A program made the translations under genes and the position numbers. A stretch of 64,000 bases of DNA, taken from positions 186,001 through 250,000 of the forward strand of contig JAWKZG010000003.1 of NCBI GenBank assembly GCA_041396125.1. Reading direction: 5' to 3'. Under the pieces are notes generated by a model. The model was given only the letters and a program-made list of their open reading frames with translations. It did not search any database and was not told the origin of the DNA. The DNA comes from JAWKZG01 sp041396125 (GTDB taxonomy: Bacteria; Pseudomonadota; Gammaproteobacteria; Competibacterales; Competibacteraceae). Below, one piece after another: positions 15,875-25,388 of the stretch; position 1 is the stretch's first letter; each line of letters opens with the position of its first letter.

Positions 15875-18397
15875 CTACTGTGTCGGCAGCCAACGTGCCA
15901 GAATTCGGGCAAGCTGCGCTTTTCTGATGGGCTTAGTTAGATAATCGTCCATCCCGGCAGCAAGACAACGCTCGCGATCACCGGCCAATGCATAGGCTGT
16001 CACACCAATAACAGGTCGCCGCGCACGGTGTTCGTTCCGCTCCGCCTCGCGGATCTGCCGGGTGGCAGTGTAACCATCCAGCACCGGCATCTGGCAATCC
16101 ATGAGAATGACATCATAGTCTTGTGTGGCGATAGCCGTAACCGCCTCAGCGCCGTTTACAACGACGTCGGCCGTTAAACCCAGTCGGTGCAGCATATGCT
16201 GCATCACCTGCCGGTTCGCCTGGGAATCTTCAGCCAGCAATACCCGCCCCTGTAATACCATCGCCGGAACAGATTCGCTATCGACCGCCGGCTTTGTCTG
16301 TTCGTCCTTAGATACCTTAACGTCGGGCGGCTTGGCTGCAAGTATTTCTTGCAGACTGACCGTCGGCTTTGCCTGTTCATGCTTAAATGATTTGACGTCA
16401 GGCGGGCTGGTTGCGAGCGCGTCCTGCAGACAGCGATAGAGTTCGACCCGAGGCACGGTTATAGTCAACCAGGCATCACACCCGGCGGCACTTGCGGCAA
16501 CCGCATCCCGGTCCGTCAGCGAACTCAGCAATATCAGTCGCATACTCGACAGCAACGGCAATTCGCGCAACGTCCTGGCCAGTGCAAATCCATCGATATC
16601 CGGCGGCTTATGACAGATAATCGCCACCGCCGGGACTGGTTTGCCGGTATTTAGCTCGCGCGTCAGTGCCTGTACCTGTTCAGCATTGAACAGGCATTCG
16701 ACCTGCATACCCCATTGCGTAAGCTGCTCGCTGAGGATTTCGCGACTTGAGCCATTGCCTGCAATCAGCAGTGCATGCAGCCCTTGCAGGCTATCATCAG
16801 GGCTGAACGACTGGATTTCTGGCACCACTGTCAGCGGCATAGTGAACCAGAAGGCCGACCCACGACCGGGCTCGCTGTCGACGCCGATGTCCCCGCCCAT
16901 TAACTCGACCAGCTGGTGGCAAATTGCCAGACCCAGACCGGTGCCGCCGTGACGCCGGGTTAACGAGTTATCGACCTGGGAGAACGCGTTGAACAGGCGT
17001 AATTGATCCTCGGTCTTAATGCCGCAACCTGTATCGCGCACTGTGAACTGCAGTCGGCAGGGCTGCCCGGTTTCCTGCTCAGAATCCAGGCGCTTAACGT
17101 CCACAAGCACTTCGCCCTGATCTGTGAATTTAATCGCATTGGAAATCAGATTGGTGAGAATCTGGCGCAAACGACCCGGATCGCCCAATACGCCAGTCGG
17201 CACCTCGGGATCGATTCGGCAGAGCAGCTCCAAACCCTTGCGATGCGCGCTCTGTGATAATAGCGTCAGCGTATGCTCAAGCGAGTGCGGCAGATCAAAC
17301 GCAACCTCATCCAGTGCAAGCTTGTTCGCTTCGATTTTAGAAAAATCCAGTACATCATTGATAATCTTCAATAATGACTCGCCAGAATGCAGCGCCGTAT
17401 CCAGCATCTCCCGCTGCTCCGCACTTAATGTGCCCTCCTGCACCAGCTCGACCATCCCTATTATACTGTTCATCGGCGTGCGTAACTCATGGCTCATATT
17501 GGCGAGAAACCGGGACTTGGCGAGGTTGGCGGCATTCGCCTCACTGACTGCCACCTCCAGCGCCTGACCCTGCTGTTTAAGCTCGTCAATATGCTGGCGC
17601 AGCGCCTGGTCCTTATTGTCGAGCGTTTGCGACATCTGGTTGAAGGCGCGTGCGATATTGCCAAATTCATCTGACGAACGAATCTCCACTTGGGGTGGCC
17701 GCTCAGGATTGCTGCCTGCGGTGGCTGCAATCGCCTGAATCGATTGATCCAGCATGCCAAGTGGCCGAACCACCAGACGGCCGATGACAATCAGCAGCAC
17801 CACCAGCGCAAGCGATAAAGACAGGCTGCCAGTGACTGAAGCGGCTGCAACCAGTTGTGTGGCCTGCTCGCTGATGGCCTGTACGGGGATGCCAACGACA
17901 GCCGCAGCAATCGGCATACCATCCAGCCCCAGAACAGGAACGATCGCATCGTAGTGCGACCCTGACTCATTCAGAAGCAGGGTCTCTTCGCCCGCCTGCA
18001 ACGCTGCAAGCAGGCCCGAAGCATCGCTGCGCTGATTGCGCGGCGTGCCGTCAGCACTATGAAACAACACTGTTCCATCCAGCGCGAGCAACATCGCATA
18101 GGCAACATCCTTATTAACCGCGACGACTTCCTGACACTGTTTATCGAAGCCGACCAGCTCACTCAACGGGATACCCAGCCGTAGCAGGTACTGCAATCGG
18201 GCATCCAGTCCGCGGCCCAGCGTGAATGCGTGCGCCTGCACTGCCCGGCTGTATTGCTGCTGAAAAACATAACTATTGACCAGCGTATTCAGCACCAGGG
18301 CAATCAGTACAATCACCCCTACCGCTGTCAGTAACTTGGTCCGGACAGAAAAGAACACTTCAGAGATCCCACCTGAAGCTCGTGACAACATGCGCAT
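15875..18397 (-). CDS. Hybrid histidine kinase with degenerate and intact receivers
   Basis: The 840-residue protein has a membrane segment (20-42), a periplasmic sensor region (45-180), a second membrane segment (190-210), HAMP (210-262), a coiled coil, HisKA with His303 (SHELRTPMN), an ATPase domain (Asn420, DTGCGI at 455, GGTGLGL at 484), a receiver-like domain (540-660) that lacks the phosphoacceptor Asp (IICHKPPDIDG), and an intact receiver (718-838) with Asp767. A linker of roughly 25 residues is duplicated at about 664-705. It overlaps the solute-binding gene by 38 bases, so that protein is likely its periplasmic sensor partner. Confidence 0.92.
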   Translation of the reverse strand: MRMLSRASGGISEVFFSVRTKLLTAVGVIVLIALVLNTLVNSYVFQQQYSRAVQAHAFTLGRGLDARLQYLLRLGIPLSELVGFDKQCQEVVAVNKDVAYAMLLALDGTVLFHSADGTPRNQRSDASGLLAALQAGEETLLLNESGSHYDAIVPVLGLDGMPIAAAVVGIPVQAISEQATQLVAAASVTGSLSLSLALVVLLIVIGRLVVRPLGMLDQSIQAIAATAGSNPERPPQVEIRSSDEFGNIARAFNQMSQTLDNKDQALRQHIDELKQQGQALEVAVSEANAANLAKSRFLANMSHELRTPMNSIIGMVELVQEGTLSAEQREMLDTALHSGESLLKIINDVLDFSKIEANKLALDEVAFDLPHSLEHTLTLLSQSAHRKGLELLCRIDPEVPTGVLGDPGRLRQILTNLISNAIKFTDQGEVLVDVKRLDSEQETGQPCRLQFTVRDTGCGIKTEDQLRLFNAFSQVDNSLTRRHGGTGLGLAICHQLVELMGGDIGVDSEPGRGSAFWFTMPLTVVPEIQSFSPDDSLQGLHALLIAGNGSSREILSEQLTQWGMQVECLFNAEQVQALTRELNTGKPVPAVAIICHKPPDIDGFALARTLRELPLLSSMRLILLSSLTDRDAVAASAAGCDAWLTITVPRVELYRCLQDALATSPPDVKSFKHEQAKPTVSLQEILAAKPPDVKVSKDEQTKPAVDSESVPAMVLQGRVLLAEDSQANRQVMQHMLHRLGLTADVVVNGAEAVTAIATQDYDVILMDCQMPVLDGYTATRQIREAERNEHRARRPVIGVTAYALAGDRERCLAAGMDDYLTKPIRKAQLARILARWLPTQ

Positions 18398-19460
18398 TGA
18401 GCAGCAGCGATGTCGGCACCTGGATGCCTAGCTTGCGCGCACGAGCCAGGCTAATGACCGGTTCGCCCTTGAGGGTCGGTTCCATCGAAAAATCGGAAGC
18501 CTGCTGTTCTCCCAGCAGGATAGCTCGCGCCATTTTGCCCGCACCATAGCCCTGCGCCAGTCCGGAAACGCGCATCGCACACAAAGTGCCCAGTTCGGGG
18601 CGGTCTCCCCAGAAACTGAAATCGGGCAGCATGCTGTTCTCGGCAGTCCACTGCAACACGTTCTGGTAGGGAACATTATTGCCAGCATCATCTTTAAAGC
18701 CGAACACGCCAAGTATGCCAAGCGCATCGGCCTTGCCTTGATAATCAAGAATTTTGCGCTGATACTCGGCGAAGGTCTTGATAGTATCCACCGCTACGAT
18801 CTCGACTTCGTTGTCAGCTGCCAGCGCCTGTTGCAGCCGCTCAATAACACCGGGCCAGGTCGGCCCCTGATCGACGATTACCGCAATGCGTTTAACATCC
18901 GGCACAATCTGCTGCACCAGCCGGATGGTCTGCAGTGAATGCTCCTGTTCCAGCACACCGGTGATGTTTGGGCTGCCGGTAAAACCGTATTTTGCCGGCG
19001 CGGCATTGACCCCGCTGAACACAAAGGGGATAGCGCTGCCCACATAGTGGCGGGCCACGTAATTCTGGGCATCGTCGTCATTGGTGTAGACAAGATCCGG
19101 TTGCCACTCGTCGATCAACGCCCGAATCGACTGGCCCTTGGTTTCCTTCCACGCCTTATCAGGGTGATTTTTGGTGTCCATCGCCTCCACGCGATACTCG
19201 ATATCAAGTCCGCTAAGCGCATCCTTGAAACCCTTGAACTGATCCTGATTCCATTCCCAGCTCTCGTGGTAACTCATGACATGCAGCACACGATAAGTTG
19301 GCGCGTTATCCGCCGCCGCACTACCCGACCATCCACAGAAAAATGATACGCACATCATCGCCGCCCAGGCACGCTGCCCGATATTCAATCCATTGTTGAT
19401 AAAGTCCCAATTAATGTTTTTCAAGGTAATAAGTTCCTTACTTAGCGATCCATAGTGCAT
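18360..19460 (-). CDS. Periplasmic solute-binding protein (ABC_sub_bind type)
   Basis: A 366-residue protein with a leader near residues 30-51 (AWAAMMCVSFFCGWSGSAAA) and a two-lobed binding fold resembling the TrpX/ABC substrate-binding family. Characteristic stretches are DLVYTNDDDAQNYVARHYVG and IPFVFSGVNAAPAKYG. No ABC permease or ATPase gene is nearby. Its 3-prime end overlaps the start of the hybrid kinase gene, so I infer that it delivers a ligand signal to that kinase. An internal ATG closer to the leader is possible as the true start. Confidence 0.8.
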   Translation of the reverse strand: MHYGSLSKELITLKNINWDFINNGLNIGQRAWAAMMCVSFFCGWSGSAAADNAPTYRVLHVMSYHESWEWNQDQFKGFKDALSGLDIEYRVEAMDTKNHPDKAWKETKGQSIRALIDEWQPDLVYTNDDDAQNYVARHYVGSAIPFVFSGVNAAPAKYGFTGSPNITGVLEQEHSLQTIRLVQQIVPDVKRIAVIVDQGPTWPGVIERLQQALAADNEVEIVAVDTIKTFAEYQRKILDYQGKADALGILGVFGFKDDAGNNVPYQNVLQWTAENSMLPDFSFWGDRPELGTLCAMRVSGLAQGYGAGKMARAILLGEQQASDFSMEPTLKGEPVISLARARKLGIQVPTSLLLNAHVVTSFRWDL

Positions 19461-19853
19461 GATTTCGCTAATTTTTATTTACTGAAGTAATGAATACATA
19501 AAAACAGCAAATATCGTACCGACTAGCAACACCACCTTTTACTCCGCAGGGCTGCAAACCACTAGGGTGCGCGCTTTCTCTTTGTAGCGATGGTAGTTGG
19601 ATAGCCGCTGAATAGCTTGAAACAATGCCGGAATTCCAGACAGAAATACCCGGTTCTCATTGAGGAATGATATATGAACGCTAACGGGCTGATTCAGTAA
19701 CAGACGGGCAGATCACCGATCGATCTGCCGGTGAATTCGCTGCCCGAACGGCGAAGACCGCACCGGGGATCACTGCTATCGGCAGCCGCGGTCTTTTGAA
19801 AAGGACAAACCCGGGAAGGGCACAAATTTCAGAGCGAATGCGATGTCCGGGAC
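19461..19853. other. Non-coding stretch of about 390 bases
   Basis: It holds the upstream region of the solute-binding gene and a decayed piece of a VOC gene (about 19676-19772, listed separately). I see no intact gene or RNA. Confidence 0.6.
19676..19772 (+). pseudogene. Remnant of a VOC-family gene
   Basis: This stretch aligns with 15470-15570 of the intact VOC gene. Shared strings include CTGATTCA, then ATCGATCT, then GCCGGTG followed by ATTC, with two bases missing in between. Translation gives a degraded form of the GNSLIDLVPVDSP segment, with a stop beside it. Only the middle of the gene is recognisable. Confidence 0.5.
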
Positions 19854-20916
19854 TTAATTCACAACGGCCTGTAACTCACCCTGGGCGTACAACTCAGCCA
19901 TTTTGTCCAGCGCTATTGGCTTGATATTGCCGGCCTGACCAGCGCTGCCAAACGCTTCAAAGCGGGCCAGACAGATCTGACGGGATGCCTGGAGCGCTGC
20001 GCTGAGGAATTTGCGCGGATCAAATTCGCCGGGATTCTGCATCATATGGCGGCGCATTGCACCGGTCATGGCCAGCCGGATATCGGTGTCAATATTCACC
20101 TTCCGTACACCGTGTTTAATGCCTTCCTGGATTTCTTCCACCGGCACACCGTAAGTTTCCTTGATGTCACCGCCGAATTCGCGGATCACAGCCAGCCATT
20201 CCTGCGGCACACTGCTGGAACCGTGCATCACCAGATGCGTATTGGGAATGCGTTGATGAATCGCTTTGATACGGTCAATAGCCAGAATATCGCCGGTCGG
20301 CTGGCGGCTGAATTTATACGCCCCGTGCGAGGTGCCAATAGCAATCGCCAGAGCATCAACATCGGTCTGTTTGACAAAATCTGCCGCCTGCTCCGGATCG
20401 GTTAAAAGCTGCTCGTGCGAGAGCGTACCCGCTGCGCCGGAACCGTCTTCTTCGCCAGCCTGACCGGTTTCCAATGAGCCCAGACAGCCCAGTTCACCTT
20501 CTACCGAGACACCGACCGCGTGCGCCATCTCGACAGTGCGGCGGGTGACATTGACATTGTAGTCATACGAGGCCGGGGTTTTCATATCCTCCTGCAGCGA
20601 GCCGTCCATCATCACGCTGGTGAAACCGGAGCGTATCGAACGCTGGCACACCGCCGGGCTGGCACCATGATCCTGATGCAACACAATCGGAATATGCGGG
20701 TACATTTCGGCGGCGGCCAGCACCATATGGCGCAAAAGGCCTCGCCGGCGTATTTCCGGCACCCGCCGAGCCCTGCAGAATAACCGGGCTGTCGCAGGCA
20801 TCGGCAGCCTGCATAACCGCCTGGATCTGCTCCAGATTGTTGATATTAAACGCGGGCACACCATAATCATTGGCAGCAGCGTGATCCAGTAATTGTCGGA
20901 GAGAAATAAGAGCCAT
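19854..20916 (-). CDS. fba: Class II fructose-1,6-bisphosphate aldolase, Calvin-cycle type (frame broken)
   Basis: The N-terminus (MALISLRQLLDHAAANDYGV, then VILQGSAGA) starts at 20916, and the rest (IPIVLHQDHGAS onward) runs to 19854 in a different frame. Two single-base losses about 25 bases apart explain it: one in the C-run near 20758 and one in the A-run at 20733-20736. With them restored the protein is about 354 residues and contiguous, with the zinc-binding HQDHG and the HGSSSVP segment. It catalyses reversible cleavage of fructose-1,6-bisphosphate and, in this subtype, sedoheptulose-bisphosphate formation. A phosphoglycolate phosphatase gene follows upstream, which fits carbon fixation. 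Confidence 0.85.
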
Positions 20917-21126
20917 CGATCAAACCCCAAATGCGTAAAACGCTAGTAAAAATGAACAGATAAGTATCCAACACAGGCGCGCCGCCAATGCTTCGGGGCG
21001 CGGCACAGGATGATTATCATGCAGCGCTTCGCGCGAATAACCGTACCTATTGATCCGGTCACTGCAATAACAGGTTGTTGCACAGACAGAAATAACGCCA
21101 AACCAGGAAACGCTGCCAACAGCCGC

Positions 21127-21803
21127 TTACCGGTTGTTACACTCGAAATACCGGGGCAGTTCCAGCAGCGAATCGACAATGCCATCGGGCCGGGCCTGCG
21201 CGATGGGCTGACCATGGTTATAGCCATAGCTGACAGCGATCACCGCGATACCTGCCGCACGCGCAGCATCTACATCATGCCTTGAATCGCCGATCATGAG
21301 ACATTGCTCAGGCTTGACGCCAAAGGTGCTGGCCGCATGCAACAGCGGCAGAGGATCGGGCTTCTTGCGCGCCAGACTGTCACCGCTCAGAATCAGACTG
21401 AAAAAGTGCGACAAGCCGAGTGTGTGCAGTAGCGGCTGCGTGAACAGCGCCGGTTTATTGGTGATACAGGCCAGCGTCGAACCGAGCTGGCGCAACGATT
21501 CAAGCCCTTCGACAACGCCCGGATAAAGCTGGCTGTAGCGGCCGTTGATGGTACTGTAAACCCGCTCGAAGACGGGCTTGGCCTGCGAACAGGCTGGCTT
21601 CCGGAATGCCATCCAGAGTGCCGGTCAGCGCCCGCTGCAGCAGGCGACCAACCCATTACCAACCCAGCGGCGGACCTCGTCTTCGGTACAGGCAGGGCGG
21701 TCCAGCTGCGCCAGCATGGCATTAACACTGGCGGCCAGATCGGGCACGCTATCCACCAGCGCACCGTCCAGATCCAGCAGGTCAGGCGTGGAACAGGCAA
21801 CAT
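21127..21803 (-). CDS. gph: Phosphoglycolate phosphatase, HAD family (frame broken)
   Basis: Three frames together spell a normal HAD phosphatase. The N-terminal part has DLLDLDGALVDSVPDL, with the two catalytic Asp residues; the middle is WVGNG then LLQRALTGTLDGIP; the C-terminal part (from 21600 down) has LYPGVVEGLESLRQLG, CITNKP, SGDSLARKKPDPLPLLHA and MIGDSRHDVDAARAAG. At least three single-base losses are needed (near 21775, 21645 and 21590). The enzyme removes phosphate from 2-phosphoglycolate, the product of Rubisco oxygenation. Position upstream of the Calvin-type aldolase supports that role. Confidence 0.75.
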
Positions 21804-22178
21804 GCTTTACCTCTCTGTGTGCATATCGGCGGTTTCTTTAAAAAACCCGGCTGACCAGAATATCCTCCGCTTCGATAGTCATCAAATCCTGCGCTGTCAG
21901 CTTGCCGCCTCAGCACTGCTGAGTGCTGCACTCATAATGGCTCTCCTCTAAGTCAGGGAGTAATTTTTGCCCGTCACGCTGTCATGATGGCAATTTGCAC
22001 CACTGGCACCACTGCGTCGCGCTGTCAGGATCGGGTAGCTTTCAAACTCGCAGTCGAGTTGGCCCATCGCCTGCTAACCCGTTCTGTTGCTAAACCCTGT
22101 GTTGATAAACCCTGAATTCCCGTTGATTACGAAGCTGTTTTTGAAACAAACTCTAAAACCCATTGATGAGCCAATGCC
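21804..22178. other. Intergenic stretch with a possible tiny gene
   Basis: On the minus strand, AGGAGAGCC precedes an ATG at 21939. If one C is added to AGCTG near 21903, a 32-codon frame (MSAALSSAEAAS then LTAQDLMTIEAEDIL) runs to a stop near 21840, just upstream of gph. I cannot tell whether this is real. The rest (21940-22178) shows nothing clear besides the hyuB upstream region. Confidence 0.3.
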
Positions 22179-23888
22179 ATGAACACACCCAATTCCGCCC
22201 TGAGCCAGATTCATCAGCAGATTATGTGGAACCGCCTGCTGTCAGTGGTTGAGGAACAGGCTCAGACCTTGATCCGAACCGCGTTTTCGACCTCGGTACG
22301 CGAAGCTGGCGATTTATCCGCCGGGATTTTCGATCTGAACGGCGCAATGCTGGCCCAGGCCGTCACGGGTACTCCGGGACATGTCAATGCGATGGCGGCT
22401 TCGGTCGGTTTTTTTCTGGAAAAATATCCACCCCACAGCATGGCCGAAGGCGATGTGTACATTACCAATGATCCCTGGAAAGGCACCGGCCATCTGCACG
22501 ATTTCACAGTAGTCACGCCGACCTTCAAGGACGGCAAACCGGTTGCCTTGTTTGCCGCGACCTCGCATGTAGTTGATGTCGGCGGCATCGGTTTCGGGCC
22601 GGACGGACGGCAGGTGTACGAGGAAGGCATTTATATTCCGATCATGCCGCTAGCACAGCGCGGCGAGATGAACGAATCATTGCTCGATATTGTCCGCGCC
22701 AATGTGCGCGAGCCGGTGCAGGTGATCGGCGATCTGTATTCCCTGGCCGCCTGTAATGATACCGGCAGCCGCCGCTTGCTGGACATGCTGCGGGAATTTG
22801 AACTGGATAATCTGGATGGGCTCGCCAGTTATATCATCGAACAATCACAGCAGGCGATGTTAAACGAAATCCGCGCCCTGCCCTACGGCACTTACCACCA
22901 CAGCATGCGTATCGATGGTTATGACGAGGCGCTGGATCTGGTCGCGGCCTTAACCGTCAGCGATACGGGCATCGACATTGATTTCACTGGCAGCTCGAAG
23001 CAGTCTCGCTACGGTATCAATGTCCCGCTGACCTATACCCAGGCGTATGCCTCCTTCGGGGTACGCTGCGTGATTGGCTCGAAAGTGCCGAACAATGCCG
23101 GCTCACTGGCACCGGTCCGGGTCACTGCACCGCTCGGCAGCATCCTGAATGCGCCGCACCCGAGCGCCGTTGCAGCGCGCCATGCTGTTGGTCAGATGCT
23201 GCCGGATGTTGTGCTGGGCTGCCTGTATCAGATTATCGGCGAGCAGACGCCGGCAGAAGGCTCGTCCTGCTTATGGAACCCGATGCTGATGGGCGGGCAC
23301 GGCCTGGTCGATGGTGATTACGGCAACGCTACCCCGTTTACCATCAATTTATTTCATACTGGCGGCAGCGGTGCCCGCCCGAGTAAAGATGGTCTTTCCG
23401 CCACCGCATTCCCTTCCGGTGTGCGCAGTACTCCGGTCGAAATCAACGAAACCATTGCCCCCATCATCATCTGGCGCAAGGAGTATCTGCCTGATTCCGG
23501 TGGTGCGGGCCGCTTTCGCGGCGGGGCTGGACAGGTCATGGAAATCGCTCATGCCGAGGGGGCGCCGTTTGCCATCTCACCCATGTTTGACCGCATAAAA
23601 CACCCGGCACGAGGACGCAATAATGGTCTGCCCGGTGGCGCGGGGCGAATTTATTTAAAATCCGGCCAGGAACTGCGCGGCAAAGGCCGTCAGACGATTC
23701 CGGCCCGGGACGCCGTGATTCTTGAAATGCCCGGCGGCGGTGGCTATGGCGATCCGCGCCAGCGCGCACCGGCACAAATCCAAACCGATGTGCTAAACGA
23801 ACTGGTTTCGCCGGCAGCCGCCCGGCGCGATTACGGTTTTACCCCGGCGCAGGAGTCATCCCAGGAAAACGAATTAAATGGCAAGTAA
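22179..23888 (+). CDS. hyuB: Hydantoinase B / oxoprolinase family protein (HyuB-like)
   Basis: The 569-residue protein spans the HyuB family: SVVEEQAQTLIRTAFSTSVRE near the N-terminus, DVYITNDPWKGTGHLHDFTV (101-120), DIDFTGSSKQSRYGINVPLT and a Gly-rich C-terminus ending GGGGYGDP. HyuB works with a HyuA subunit in ATP-dependent opening of hydantoins or 5-oxoproline, or in ketone carboxylation. No hyuA is next to it: a DNA glycosylase-like gene follows and gph lies upstream on the other strand. The substrate is therefore open. Confidence 0.88.
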   Translation: MNTPNSALSQIHQQIMWNRLLSVVEEQAQTLIRTAFSTSVREAGDLSAGIFDLNGAMLAQAVTGTPGHVNAMAASVGFFLEKYPPHSMAEGDVYITNDPWKGTGHLHDFTVVTPTFKDGKPVALFAATSHVVDVGGIGFGPDGRQVYEEGIYIPIMPLAQRGEMNESLLDIVRANVREPVQVIGDLYSLAACNDTGSRRLLDMLREFELDNLDGLASYIIEQSQQAMLNEIRALPYGTYHHSMRIDGYDEALDLVAALTVSDTGIDIDFTGSSKQSRYGINVPLTYTQAYASFGVRCVIGSKVPNNAGSLAPVRVTAPLGSILNAPHPSAVAARHAVGQMLPDVVLGCLYQIIGEQTPAEGSSCLWNPMLMGGHGLVDGDYGNATPFTINLFHTGGSGARPSKDGLSATAFPSGVRSTPVEINETIAPIIIWRKEYLPDSGGAGRFRGGAGQVMEIAHAEGAPFAISPMFDRIKHPARGRNNGLPGGAGRIYLKSGQELRGKGRQTIPARDAVILEMPGGGGYGDPRQRAPAQIQTDVLNELVSPAAARRDYGFTPAQESSQENELNGK

Positions 23889-23894
23889 CGCGTA

Positions 23895-24518
23895 GTGGAC
23901 ACATTACACGCCCATCTGCAGGCCCATCTGCAAGCCCTGAAAGCCTGTACCCGCTGCCCGGATATGCACCCACCCGCAGTGGTTGGCCGGCCGGCTATGA
24001 GTAAAGTGCTGCTGGTCGGCCAGGCACCCGGTGACAAAGAACCCAAGCTGCAGCGACCTTTTGCCTGGACAGCCGGCAAAACACTTTTCCGCTGGTTCGA
24101 ACAAAGCTGTGGCCTGACCGAGGAACAGTTCCGGCAGCGGGTCTATATGGCTGCCGTATGCCGCTGTTTTCCAGGCAAGAAAGCCAGTGGTGGCGACCGC
24201 GTCCCGAATCGGGATGAAATTGCCCAGTGCAGTTACTGGCTGACGGCTGAAATGCGTTTATTGCAACCTGAACTGGTCATTCCGGTCGGCAAGCTGGCCA
24301 TCGAGCAGTTCATGTCTTACAGCAGTCTGGTCAATCATATCGGCCAGTCCTTTCGCGGTCGCTACGCCGAACACGAATTCGACCTGATACCCCTGCCGCA
24401 TCCTTCCGGTGCCTCACCCTGGCCGCGCATGGAACCGGGCAAAACCTTATTGGCACAAGCCCTGGCTCTGATCGAAGCACATCCGGCATGGCGGTCTATA
24501 CTTAAGCTTGAGCGTTAA
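23895..24518 (+). CDS. Uracil-DNA glycosylase superfamily protein (Fe-S, family 4/5-like)
   Basis: A 207-residue protein starting at a GTG six bases after the hyuB stop. It has CTRCP near the N-terminus (Cys18, Cys21), further cysteines at 89/91 and 112 that would complete an Fe-S site, the GQAPGDKE water-activating motif (42-49), and LIPLPHPSGASPW matching the C-terminal HPS loop. That is the pattern of family 4/5 glycosylases, which remove uracil from DNA. N-terminal residues 4-13 are a small duplication (HAHLQAHLQA). The tight spacing suggests co-transcription with hyuB. Confidence 0.8.
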   Translation: MDTLHAHLQAHLQALKACTRCPDMHPPAVVGRPAMSKVLLVGQAPGDKEPKLQRPFAWTAGKTLFRWFEQSCGLTEEQFRQRVYMAAVCRCFPGKKASGGDRVPNRDEIAQCSYWLTAEMRLLQPELVIPVGKLAIEQFMSYSSLVNHIGQSFRGRYAEHEFDLIPLPHPSGASPWPRMEPGKTLLAQALALIEAHPAWRSILKLER

Positions 24519-24542
24519 GCAGGTACAAAGGAGACCGCAATC

Positions 24543-25388
24543 ATGACCGATCATACACATACGTCCAGAGGCCGGCGCTGCCCGAACCGAACCCATACGC
24601 TGTTACCTGAAGGCCATACCTGGCTGGGTTGGCAGGGTACGGTCGCCCACCCTGGCGCGCCGACAGGCAGTGGCGGCCCTGGCGGTTTTGTGACGAATCA
24701 GCCGTTAGCCGACGACAACGCCCCTCATTTGCCACACCCGCAGGCACCCGGACCGCAGCGCTTTTCACCCGATCAGGTACAACTCAGCACACAGAAAAAA
24801 CCCAATACCCCTCCGGCCACAACCACGCAATCCTGGTCTATGCTGAAAATGAAGAATGACCACATGGAGGTTGATGTGTCTGCCGAAGTCATTGCTGACG
24901 ACACCACGACAGAAGAGCTGGATGCCGAAACCACAGCGCCTTTCGTGAAGCACAATGGTTTACCGGGTTATTCGGAAGACGGCGGAAAAATTACCCAGTT
25001 CGATGCCAAGTTCACCTGGAAAGGCAAAATTACCATTCAAACGGTTTATAACAAGGCCAAAGCCACTGATCTATCCTGCTATGGGCGTGGCACAACCCCG
25101 GAAGACATCGAGAATGGCGATATCACGCTGGGCTTTCATGAATCCTGCCATCGCGCAGATTATGTAAATTATCTGAAGAATAATCCTTTGCCCAAACCGC
25201 CCGAGTTAAAAATCGGTATGTCGGCAAGCAGTTATGATACCGCCGCAAAAGCCTTCAATACCGCCTACGACAACTACGTCAAAGCCTTGCGGGAGTTATG
25301 GAAAAATACTGATGAGGTCGGGCATAAACTCTCTACCGTTGAATCCACGGGCGAGTGCTATGATCATAAAATTGATGAAGGCAGTTAA
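24543..25388 (+). CDS. Putative HExxH metallopeptidase without signal peptide
   Basis: This 281-residue protein has a low-complexity, Pro/Gly/Thr-rich first 95 residues (TGSGGPGGFV) with no leader or membrane segment. An ordered domain starting near residue 100 contains FDAKFTWKGKITIQTVYNKA and FHESCHRADYVNYL, in which His199-Glu200 and His203 form an HExxH zinc-peptidase motif. DUF922-type secreted peptidases have a similar layout but carry signal peptides. The flexible N-terminus and missing leader are reminiscent of cargo for contractile injection systems; no such cluster is visible here. A good ribosome site (AAGGAGA) precedes the ATG. Function is inferred from one motif. Confidence 0.65.
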   Translation: MTDHTHTSRGRRCPNRTHTLLPEGHTWLGWQGTVAHPGAPTGSGGPGGFVTNQPLADDNAPHLPHPQAPGPQRFSPDQVQLSTQKKPNTPPATTTQSWSMLKMKNDHMEVDVSAEVIADDTTTEELDAETTAPFVKHNGLPGYSEDGGKITQFDAKFTWKGKITIQTVYNKAKATDLSCYGRGTTPEDIENGDITLGFHESCHRADYVNYLKNNPLPKPPELKIGMSASSYDTAAKAFNTAYDNYVKALRELWKNTDEVGHKLSTVESTGECYDHKIDEGS

